DNA of 64,000 nucleotides, taken from contig NZ_BAABLI010000012.1 in the NCBI RefSeq assembly GCF_039544265.1, positions 62,001-126,000 of the forward strand, written 5' to 3'. This document shows, one piece after another, positions 57,663 to 64,000 of this stretch (position 1 is its first letter; each line of letters begins with the position of its first letter). The position numbers and the translations under genes are program-made. Source of the DNA: Corallincola platygyrae. GTDB taxonomy: Bacteria; Pseudomonadota; Gammaproteobacteria; Enterobacterales; Neiellaceae. Below the pieces are notes generated by a model. That model did no database searches. It had not been told where the DNA came from and worked only from the letters and a program-made list of their open reading frames with translations.

Positions 57663-60563
57663 CTACTCATACTCACTCATAGGTACACAAGCGCAGAACA
57701 GGTTGCGGTCGCCGTAGACATCATCAATGCGGTTCACCGATGGCCAGAACTTGTTGGCGGCGACAGCGCTTACTGGGTATACCGCGGTTTTGCGGTCATA
57801 GCTGTGCTGCCAGTCGGCTTCAATCACGTCGTACTGGGTGTGCGGGGCGTGAACCAATGGGTTGTCTTCCAGTGTCCAGTCGCCCTGCTCTACTTTGCTG
57901 ATCTCGTTGCGTATAGAGAGCATGGCTTCGATAAAGCGGTCCAACTCTACTTTCGATTCAGACTCTGTCGGCTCTACCATCAACGTACCCGCTACCGGGA
58001 AGCTCATGGTGGGCGCGTGGAAGCCGTAGTCGATCAGGCGCTTGGCGACGTCCATCTCGGTGATGCCGGTGGCTTCTTTGAGTGGGCGCATATCGATAAT
58101 GCACTCGTGCGCCACGCGATCATTCTGGCCGGTGTAGAGGATCGGGAAGTGGCCTTTGAGTTTGGCGACCAGGTAGTTGGCATTGAGGATCGCCACTTCG
58201 GTGGCTTTCTTCAGGCCGATGCCGCCCATCAGGGCGATATATACCCATGAGATAGGCAGGATGCTGGCACTACCAAAAGGTGCGGCAGATACTGCGCCGT
58301 TTTCGTTGCCCAAGTCGAACTGGGTGTGACCCGCCACAAACGGTGCCAGGTGTTTCTTAACACCAATTGGCCCCATGCCCGGACCGCCGCCACCGTGTGG
58401 AATACAGAAGGTTTTGTGCAGGTTCAGGTGCGATACGTCGGCACCGATAAAGCCAGGCGAGGTAACGCCTACCTGTGCGTTCATGTTGGCGCCATCCAGA
58501 TACACCTGACCGCCGTGCTGATGCACAACGTCGCAGATCTCCTGAATAGTGTCTTCGTATACACCGTGGGTAGATGGGTAGGTGATCATGATGCAGGAGA
58601 GGCTGTCGGCCAGCTCTTCGGCTTTGGCACGCAGATCATCCATATCAACGTTGCCCTGCTTGTCACAGGCAACCACGACTACTTTCATGCTGACCATTTG
58701 TGCCGATGCCGGGTTAGTACCATGGGCAGAAGCCGGGATCAGACAGACGTTACGGTGACCTTCGCCACGGCTTTCGTGGTACTTCTGGATCGCCAGCAGG
58801 CCGGCGTATTCACCCTGTGCGCCTGAGTTAGGCTGCATGCAGATAGCATCGTAACCTGTGATATCCACTAGCCAGTCTGACAGCTGGTCGATCATGGTTT
58901 TGTAGCCAGTGGCTTGCTCTGCCGGGCAGAACGGGTGCAGCTCGCCGAACTCTGGCCAGGTCACCGGGATCATCTCGGCGGTGGCGTTGAGCTTCATGGT
59001 GCAGGAGCCGAGGGAGATCATGGAGTGGTTCAGAGCCAAGTCCTTGTTCTCCAGGCGCTTGATATAGCGCAGCATCTCGGTTTCGCTGTGGTAGCTGTTA
59101 AATACCGGGTGCTCCAATACTGCGGTTTCACGCTGCAGTTCGGCAGGAATTGAGCTGGCATCTGCGGCGGTCAGTTCGGCATCGATGTTATCGATTTCGA
59201 GTGCATGGCCTTCACCCAGCAGTACGTCCCACAGTTGAGCGATGTCGCTGCGTGTCACTACTTCGTGCAAGCTGACACCCAATTTGCCGTCCAGATCCAA
59301 ACGCAGGTTAATGCCCGCTGCTTGGGCGCGGCTGACGATTTCGTCTTTGTTATCGACGGCCAGGGTCAGGGTATCGAACCAGTGGCCATTTACCGGCGTA
59401 ATGCCTTTTTTGCTCAGGCCCGCTGCCAGAATATCTGTGTAGCGGTTGATGCGCTGAGCAATGGTTTTCAGGCCTTCAGGGCCGTGATAGACGGCATAGA
59501 ATGCGGCCATATTGGCCAGTAATACCTGGGCGGTACAGATGTTGGAATTGGCTTTTTCGCGGCGGATATGCTGCTCGCGGGTCTGCATCGCCATACGCAG
59601 GGCGGTTTTGCCGTTGGTGTCTTTCGATACACCGATAATACGGCCCGGCAGTGCACGCTTATATTTGTCACGCGTAGCAAAGAAAGCCGCGTGAGGACCA
59701 CCGTAGCCCATAGGCACACCAAAGCGTTGGGCAGAGCCCAGTACCACGTCGGCACCCAGTTCACCGGGTGATTTCAGCAGCATCAGCGCCATGATATCGG
59801 CCGCGACACAGGCCACGCCTTTGGCGTCCTGTACCGCTTTGATTTGGTCGCGGATATCAACAATGTCGCCTTCGCTGGTGGGGTACTGGAACAGGGCACC
59901 AAAGATATCTTTACCCGCAATACTCTCATCAGATAGGACGGTTGCCGGGCCCACTTCAACTTCAAACCCAAAGGCTTCGGCGCGAGTTTGCAGCACGTCG
60001 ATGGTTTGTGGATGAACCGTGTCAGCCACATAAAACAGATTGGCTTTTTTGTTTTTGGAGACACGCTTGGCCAGGGCCATGGCTTCGGCCGCGGCGGTGG
60101 CTTCATCCAGCAGAGAAGCACTGGCCAGATCCATGCCGGTCAGGTCCATGCTCAGCTGTTGGAAGTTCAGCAGGGATTCAAGGCGGCCCTGGGCGATCTC
60201 AGGCTGGTATGGCGTGTATGCGGTGTACCAACCCGGGTTTTCTAATATGTTTCGCAGGATCACATTAGGTACCAGCGTGGGGTAATAACCCATGCCGATA
60301 TAGGATTTTGCGACGGTGTTTTTGGCAGCAACAGATTTCAGGTAGGCCAGTACTTCCTGTTCGGTTCGGCTTTCGCCTGTGGCCAGCGGTTGTGGCAGGC
60401 GAATGGCGGCAGGCACGGTCTGTTCAATCAGATCATCCAATGAACTGGCGCCTGTATCGGTCAGCATGGCGGCGATCTCTTGTTCGCTTGGGCCGATGTG
60501 ACGTCGAACAAAAACATCTTTCTGCTCCAGGGAGCTGAGGGAGCGGTTTGAAGGTGCGGTCAT
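57663..60563 (-). CDS. gcvP: Glycine dehydrogenase (decarboxylating), P protein
   Basis: This 966-residue PLP enzyme is the P protein of the glycine cleavage system. It decarboxylates glycine and passes the aminomethyl group to the lipoyl arm of GcvH. It is the fused (alpha plus beta) bacterial form. The N-terminus has VRRHIGPSEQEIAAML, and the PLP lysine is in HLNLHKTFCIPHGGGGPG in the second half. Other landmarks are GSCTMKLNA and QPNSGAQGEYAGL. Length and gene order (after gcvT and gcvH) match E. coli. A terminator-like hairpin lies between gcvH and this gene, so its level may be set separately. Confidence 0.97.
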   Translation of the reverse strand: MTAPSNRSLSSLEQKDVFVRRHIGPSEQEIAAMLTDTGASSLDDLIEQTVPAAIRLPQPLATGESRTEQEVLAYLKSVAAKNTVAKSYIGMGYYPTLVPNVILRNILENPGWYTAYTPYQPEIAQGRLESLLNFQQLSMDLTGMDLASASLLDEATAAAEAMALAKRVSKNKKANLFYVADTVHPQTIDVLQTRAEAFGFEVEVGPATVLSDESIAGKDIFGALFQYPTSEGDIVDIRDQIKAVQDAKGVACVAADIMALMLLKSPGELGADVVLGSAQRFGVPMGYGGPHAAFFATRDKYKRALPGRIIGVSKDTNGKTALRMAMQTREQHIRREKANSNICTAQVLLANMAAFYAVYHGPEGLKTIAQRINRYTDILAAGLSKKGITPVNGHWFDTLTLAVDNKDEIVSRAQAAGINLRLDLDGKLGVSLHEVVTRSDIAQLWDVLLGEGHALEIDNIDAELTAADASSIPAELQRETAVLEHPVFNSYHSETEMLRYIKRLENKDLALNHSMISLGSCTMKLNATAEMIPVTWPEFGELHPFCPAEQATGYKTMIDQLSDWLVDITGYDAICMQPNSGAQGEYAGLLAIQKYHESRGEGHRNVCLIPASAHGTNPASAQMVSMKVVVVACDKQGNVDMDDLRAKAEELADSLSCIMITYPSTHGVYEDTIQEICDVVHQHGGQVYLDGANMNAQVGVTSPGFIGADVSHLNLHKTFCIPHGGGGPGMGPIGVKKHLAPFVAGHTQFDLGNENGAVSAAPFGSASILPISWVYIALMGGIGLKKATEVAILNANYLVAKLKGHFPILYTGQNDRVAHECIIDMRPLKEATGITEMDVAKRLIDYGFHAPTMSFPVAGTLMVEPTESESKVELDRFIEAMLSIRNEISKVEQGDWTLEDNPLVHAPHTQYDVIEADWQHSYDRKTAVYPVSAVAANKFWPSVNRIDDVYGDRNLFCACVPMSEYE

Positions 60564-60600
60564 CTTTACTGTACCTGTCTGATTTACTGCGTCAGGGGTT

Positions 60601-60635
60601 AAAAAAGACAGGCCCCGGCAAAATGCCGAGGCCTG
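60601..60635 (-). terminator. Terminator-like hairpin between gcvH and gcvP
   Basis: On the minus strand CAGGCC-t-CGGCA...TGCCG-g-GGCCTG forms a long GC-rich stem of 11 pairs with one mismatch and loop TTT, followed by TCTTTTTT. It has every feature of an intrinsic terminator but lies inside the operon, 18 bases after gcvH, so it would attenuate gcvP or protect the gcvTH message. Confidence 0.75.
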
Positions 60636-60652
60636 GTTAAGCGTATTACTAA

Positions 60653-61042
60653 TTAATCTTCGTCGAGCGTGTTGGCGTAATCTTCAGCGCTCAGCAGATC
60701 GTCCAGCTCTTCTGGCTCGCTTGGCTTGATCTGGAAGATCCAGCCGTCGCCGAACGGGTCGTTGTTGACCTGCTCTGGGGTGCCTTCCAGATCTTCGTTA
60801 ACGGCAACGATCACACCTGAGATAGGTGAATAGATGTCTGAGGCGGCTTTTACTGATTCACACACGGCAACGTCGTCGCCAGCGGCTACTTCGTCTTCCA
60901 CTTCCGGCAGCTCGACGAATACCATATCGCCCAGCAGCTCTTGTGCATGCTCTGTGATACCTACGAAGCAGGTACCGTCGGCTTCTTTACGAACCCATTC
61001 ATGAGTGGCGGTGTACTTAAGTTCACTCGGCACGTTACTCAT
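60653..61042 (-). CDS. gcvH: Glycine cleavage system H protein
   Basis: This is the 129-residue lipoyl carrier of the glycine cleavage system. The lipoylated residue is Lys65 in CESVKAASDIYSP, and the N-terminus (YTATHEWVRKEADGTCFVGI) is typical. It shuttles the aminomethyl group between GcvP, GcvT and the lipoamide dehydrogenase. It is the second gene of gcvT-gcvH-gcvP with a good ribosome binding site (AGAGGGAAGAAG). Confidence 0.97.
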   Translation of the reverse strand: MSNVPSELKYTATHEWVRKEADGTCFVGITEHAQELLGDMVFVELPEVEDEVAAGDDVAVCESVKAASDIYSPISGVIVAVNEDLEGTPEQVNNDPFGDGWIFQIKPSEPEELDDLLSAEDYANTLDED

Positions 61043-61093
61043 CTTCTCTTCCCTCTGGATATTTATACTTCAAATAACTAATGCTTTTGACCG

Positions 61094-62188
61094 TTATACC
61101 ACTGGCTTACCGTTACGAACAAAGACAGGCGGAACCAGTTTTACTGTAACCCACTTTTTGCGCATTTCCACTTCAACTTCAGCGACTTCAACTGAAGGAA
61201 TACGGGCCAATGCAATACCTTGACTCAGCGTAGGCGAGAAGGTTCCCGATGTGGTGATGCCAGTATGCTCTGAACCGTCGGTGGCTTTCACTTTCACCGC
61301 CATGCCAGCGCGCAGTACGCCTTTGGTTTCCAGCAGCAGGCCAACCAGTTCTTCGGTGCCTTCGGCTTTTTGTGTTTCGAGTACGGCGCGGCCGATAAAA
61401 TCACGGTCGCTAGGCTCAAGGGCGACGGTCCAGCCCATGTTTGCCGCCAGTGGGGATACGGTTTCATCCATATCCTGACCATACAGGTTCATGCCTGCTT
61501 CTAAGCGCAATGTGTCACGGGCACCCAAGCCGCAAGGACGTACACCGGCATCCAGCAGCTTCTGCCACAAGTCTTCCGCTTGTGCTTCAGGTACCACGAT
61601 CTCGTATCCGGCTTCACCGGTGTACCCTGTGGTGGCAATAAACAGATCACCTGCCTGCACACCAAAGAATGGTTTCATGCCGTCGACCATGGTGTTTTGC
61701 TCATCGCTGAATACGGTAGCGGCTTTGGCTTTGGCTTCCGGGCCCTGCACGGCGATCATGGATAACTCTGGGCGCTCGCTTACTGCAACGTTGAATGCGT
61801 CTGCTTGTTTGTTGATCCACGCTAGGTCTTTTTCACGGGTCGCTGAGTTAACCACCAGGCGGAACCAGTCATCTGCCAGGTAGTAAACAATCAGGTCATC
61901 AATCACACCGGCTTCAGGCGTACACATGGCGGTGTAAAGGGCTTTGCCCGGCGTTTTCAGTTTGGCGACGTCGTTGGCGAGAAGAAAACGGAGGAAGTCG
62001 CGAACACGTGCGCCTTTAAGATCAACAATGGTCATGTGAGAAACATCGAACATACCGGCGTCTTGGCGAACGGCGTGGTGCTCTTCGATTTGTGAACCGT
62101 AGTTGATTGGCATCTCCCAGCCATAAAAATCAACCATCTTTGCGTTGGATGCTAAGTGCTTATCAAACAATACAGTTTTTTGCGGCAT
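61094..62188 (-). CDS. gcvT: Aminomethyltransferase (T protein)
   Basis: The 364-residue T protein of the glycine cleavage system releases ammonia from aminomethyl-lipoyl GcvH and forms 5,10-methylene-tetrahydrofolate. Landmarks are LFDKHLASNAKMVDFYGWEM, MFDVSHM, TTGYTGEAGYEIVVP, GLGARDTLRLEAGMNLYGQD and the C-terminal barrel. It is the first gene of the operon, with GGAGAC before ATG. The upstream region holds a TATAAT box but no glycine riboswitch pattern that I can recognise. Confidence 0.96.
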   Translation of the reverse strand: MPQKTVLFDKHLASNAKMVDFYGWEMPINYGSQIEEHHAVRQDAGMFDVSHMTIVDLKGARVRDFLRFLLANDVAKLKTPGKALYTAMCTPEAGVIDDLIVYYLADDWFRLVVNSATREKDLAWINKQADAFNVAVSERPELSMIAVQGPEAKAKAATVFSDEQNTMVDGMKPFFGVQAGDLFIATTGYTGEAGYEIVVPEAQAEDLWQKLLDAGVRPCGLGARDTLRLEAGMNLYGQDMDETVSPLAANMGWTVALEPSDRDFIGRAVLETQKAEGTEELVGLLLETKGVLRAGMAVKVKATDGSEHTGITTSGTFSPTLSQGIALARIPSVEVAEVEVEMRKKWVTVKLVPPVFVRNGKPVV

Positions 62189-62224
62189 TGAGATGTCTCC
62201 GGCCGGGGGATGAGATGGGGGCGG

Positions 62225-62230
62225 ATTATA
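62225..62230 (-). promoter_or_regulatory. Candidate -10 box of gcvTHP
   Basis: TATAAT on the minus strand, 37 bases before the gcvT start codon. No good -35 (only TTTCTC at 17 bases spacing), as expected for an activator-dependent promoter. Confidence 0.45.
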
Positions 62231-62361
62231 CCCGCCAGATTACGCCTGAGAAATACCTAATAGAGCAGAGATTGCTTTGACCTGTATCAAAACTGTAAAG
62301 CGGCGGCGACAGGCTCACCATTTTGGGGCTCTAAAAATTTGAAGTGACATTTTGGGGCCCC

Positions 62362-62377
62362 AGCCTGAGCTCAGGCT
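62362..62377. terminator. Palindrome after the PagL-like gene
   Basis: AGCCTGAGCTCAGGCT is a 16-base perfect palindrome, 17 bases after the PagL-like stop codon. On the minus strand it is followed by GGGGCCCC and no U-run. It may form the 3' end hairpin of that gene. Confidence 0.4.
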
Positions 62378-62393
62378 TGGTCTAACACTCGCT

Positions 62394-62939
62394 CTAAAAC
62401 CGATATGAAACGTCTATGGAAAGCACATCAATACCGGGATTGTACTTATTGGTATCTGCGTTAGAGGTGTGCTGGAAGGTTAATCCCAGATGCCAGTTTC
62501 TATGGGCTTCAAATACGACACCGAGGTGAGACGTAAAATGTAGTTCACCACCAGCATCAAAATGGGGGGCTTCGGGTGAATCCAGGTACGTAGGTGCAAT
62601 ACCAAACTGCAGATGAAGAGGGAAATCGTCCTTGAACCAGCGGAAGTTGGGACCTATGGCCACATGCCACATATCGTGACCGTTGATCTCGTAAATACCG
62701 CCCATGGACATAATTTCTGTATTGAAGTGCCAGCCGCTATCCCAGGACCAGTTCCAGGGCGTGGAGAGGTTGGCATACACCGCCATCAACTCTTCTTCGT
62801 GGCTATTACTGTAGTCGGAGATACCGTATCGGGCACCGAGGCCGAGCAGGTCGAAGGTGGTTTCGTCCTCAGCGTAGGCTGAAGGCACCAGTACTGCAGC
62901 AGATAAACAAGCAACCAAACACCCTGACGCTCGCAGCAT
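62394..62939 (-). CDS. PagL-like lipid A 3-O-deacylase
   Basis: The 181-residue protein has a signal peptide (residues 1-23, ending AYA) and an eight-strand outer-membrane barrel pattern ending SIDVSYRF (C-terminal Phe). The catalytic region reads FQHTSNADTNKYNPGIDVL, matching the PagL active site (His-x-Ser, then an acidic residue); the acidic position is Asp here where PagL has Glu. PagL removes the 3-O-acyl chain of lipid A in the outer membrane. It sits between ubiI and gcvT, which are neighbours in E. coli, so it is an insertion relative to that order. AGGGAGA precedes the ATG. Confidence 0.85.
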   Translation of the reverse strand: MLRASGCLVACLSAAVLVPSAYAEDETTFDLLGLGARYGISDYSNSHEEELMAVYANLSTPWNWSWDSGWHFNTEIMSMGGIYEINGHDMWHVAIGPNFRWFKDDFPLHLQFGIAPTYLDSPEAPHFDAGGELHFTSHLGVVFEAHRNWHLGLTFQHTSNADTNKYNPGIDVLSIDVSYRF

Positions 62940-63023
62940 GCCTATATCTCCCTATAACTTATTGATACGCTTGATTAACTAAAGCACACCTATGAGATAT
63001 AGAAAAATATTAAATGCTATTTA

Positions 63024-64000
63024 TTAGGGGCTGGGCACACCTTCAATGGCGAGCTTCGCTAATTGCTGTTTGAGCGGTGTTAACTCATCGGCCACGCGCA
63101 TACCGACACCACGCAATAGTTTCAGCGGTGGGATGTCGTTGCTGAACAGGCGTTTGATCCCTTCCATTGCAGCGATCATGGCAACGGTTTCGGCCTTGCG
63201 TTCACGTTCGTAGGCGCGCAGGTTCTGTCGCAAGCCGATATCTTTATTGCCATCCGCCAACGCCAGCAGGTGTTTTGCCAGTGCTTTGGCGTCCTGAAAG
63301 CCGAGGTTAACGCCCTGCCCTGCCAGCGGATGAATAGTATGGGCAGCGTCCCCCATCAGAACCACACGATCGCAGCTCCAATTGCGGGCATAACGCATGG
63401 TCAGCGGTATCACGGCTCGTTCGCCCTGTAGCTCACAAAGCCCCAGCTTCATATCAAAAGCAGTGGCCAGCTGTTTATTAAACTCGGCTTCAGATGCCTG
63501 GCCATGCTGTTTGGCTAACTCTGGCGGCAGTGACCAGACAATGGAGCAGAGGTTATCTTCCGGCAGTGGCAAAAAAGCCAGCGGGCCATCAGGTGTGAAG
63601 ATCTGATAAGCGGTGTGGCTGTGTGGCAGATCGGTTTTGATTGTGGCGACCAGTGCGTGGTGGTCATAATCCCAGAATGTCAGCGGCAGGCGGGCCTGCT
63701 GACGCAGCCAGGAGTGGGCACCGTCGCCCGCCACCATCAGTGGTGCTGAAACAGGTTCATCGTCATCCAACAGCAGCCAGGCTTCTCGCTCACTGAGGCG
63801 CAGCTTTTTCGGCGCTACGCCGTATAGCAGATCGACATTGGCGGCTTGTTTCACCGCTTGATACAGGCCAGCACAGATATGACTGTTTTCGACAATATGG
63901 CCCAGGTGACTCATGGCTAATTCATCAGCCGCAAAGCCGATACGGGCAAAACTGTCTTTTTCCCACACGCTCATCTGCTGGTAAGGGCTCAATCGTGCCG
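63024..64000 (-). CDS. ubiI: FAD-dependent ubiquinone-biosynthesis hydroxylase (UbiI/VisC), N-terminus outside window
   Basis: The visible part is the C-terminal ~325 residues of a UbiH/UbiI/COQ6-family flavin hydroxylase. Landmarks are HLGHIVENSHICAGLYQAV, LMVAGDGAHSWLRQQ, and the second FAD motif VLMGDAAHTIHPLAGQGVNL. The N-terminal GxGxxG lies beyond 64000, and no internal start is needed. UbiI introduces the C5 hydroxyl of ubiquinone; the match SVWEKDSF and the downstream gcvTHP, as in the E. coli ubiH-ubiI-gcvTHP order, favour UbiI over UbiH. It is partial at the window edge. Confidence 0.9.
   Translation of the reverse strand, partial: ARLSPYQQMSVWEKDSFARIGFAADELAMSHLGHIVENSHICAGLYQAVKQAANVDLLYGVAPKKLRLSEREAWLLLDDDEPVSAPLMVAGDGAHSWLRQQARLPLTFWDYDHHALVATIKTDLPHSHTAYQIFTPDGPLAFLPLPEDNLCSIVWSLPPELAKQHGQASEAEFNKQLATAFDMKLGLCELQGERAVIPLTMRYARNWSCDRVVLMGDAAHTIHPLAGQGVNLGFQDAKALAKHLLALADGNKDIGLRQNLRAYERERKAETVAMIAAMEGIKRLFSNDIPPLKLLRGVGMRVADELTPLKQQLAKLAIEGVPSP

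Noticed and set aside
62189..62393. Glycine riboswitch upstream of gcvT
   Set aside because: The conserved glycine aptamer core sequences are not seen on the minus strand, and the stretch is too short for a tandem aptamer plus expression platform.
1..64000. CRISPR arrays, rRNA, insertion sequences
   Set aside because: No regularly spaced repeats of CRISPR type, no rRNA-like sequence and no transposase gene were found when reading through the window.

Overview
The window looks like chromosomal DNA of a facultatively anaerobic, probably marine gammaproteobacterium (Alteromonadales/Shewanella/Vibrio-like). The reasons are the ubiI-gcvT-gcvH-gcvP order, a DbpA helicase, an E. coli-type class II Hcp with Hcr and NorR, an FNR-type operator, a Ser-type S46 dipeptidyl peptidase and many c-di-GMP proteins. 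I cannot fix the genus. No insertion sequence, CRISPR array, rRNA or tRNA was seen.

Layout. 1-5.3 kb: nitrosative-stress locus norR-hcp-hcr, with a sigma-54 promoter and three GT-N7-AC NorR sites in front of hcp. 5.3-10.4 kb: anaerobic sugar-phosphate locus with a DeoR regulator, a glycyl radical enzyme (YbiW/PflD type), its radical-SAM activase and a fructose-6-phosphate aldolase. It carries a perfect FNR box and three copies of TTTCATWTGAAA as likely DeoR operators. 10.4-24 kb: a large exported protein of unknown function, four GGDEF proteins (one with EAL), a QorB-like reductase with a divergent LysR, OsmC, a cupin regulator with GNAT, and an RsgA paralogue. 24-31 kb: a cupin lipoprotein, ArsR plus an ArsP-type permease with a cysteine-pair loop, and a 945-residue fusion of a drug/metabolite-transporter-like membrane domain to a glycine-betaine-type binding domain. 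31-40 kb: accessory DNA with a VOC-GNAT-OXA beta-lactamase operon, a cluster of lipoproteins and membrane proteins of unknown function including a tandem pair of paralogues, two decayed SEC-C gene copies, and prfH without rtcB but with a coupled 34-codon upstream ORF. 40-50 kb: exported peptidases (DPP11-like, PepF), ilvD, Lrp-LysE and dbpA. 50-57.6 kb: second accessory block with a Sel1 lipoprotein pair, a NERD protein, and an AT-rich three-gene island (P-loop ATPase, coiled-coil membrane protein, small protein) bounded by similar GTCAGCAGC/GGCTGCTG hairpins. 57.6-64 kb: gcvPHT, a PagL-like lipid A deacylase and the 3' part of ubiI.

How genes work together: NorR (NO sensor) drives hcp-hcr. 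FNR and DeoR probably gate the glycyl radical pathway, in which the activase makes the radical, the lyase opens an anhydrohexitol phosphate and the aldolase splits the product. ArsR likely controls the permease. GcvT, H and P form the glycine cleavage system; a terminator-like hairpin lies between gcvH and gcvP. The best candidates for something undescribed are the AT-rich island (54.05-57.2 kb), the transporter/binding-protein fusion (27.5-30.4 kb) and the prfH leader arrangement.
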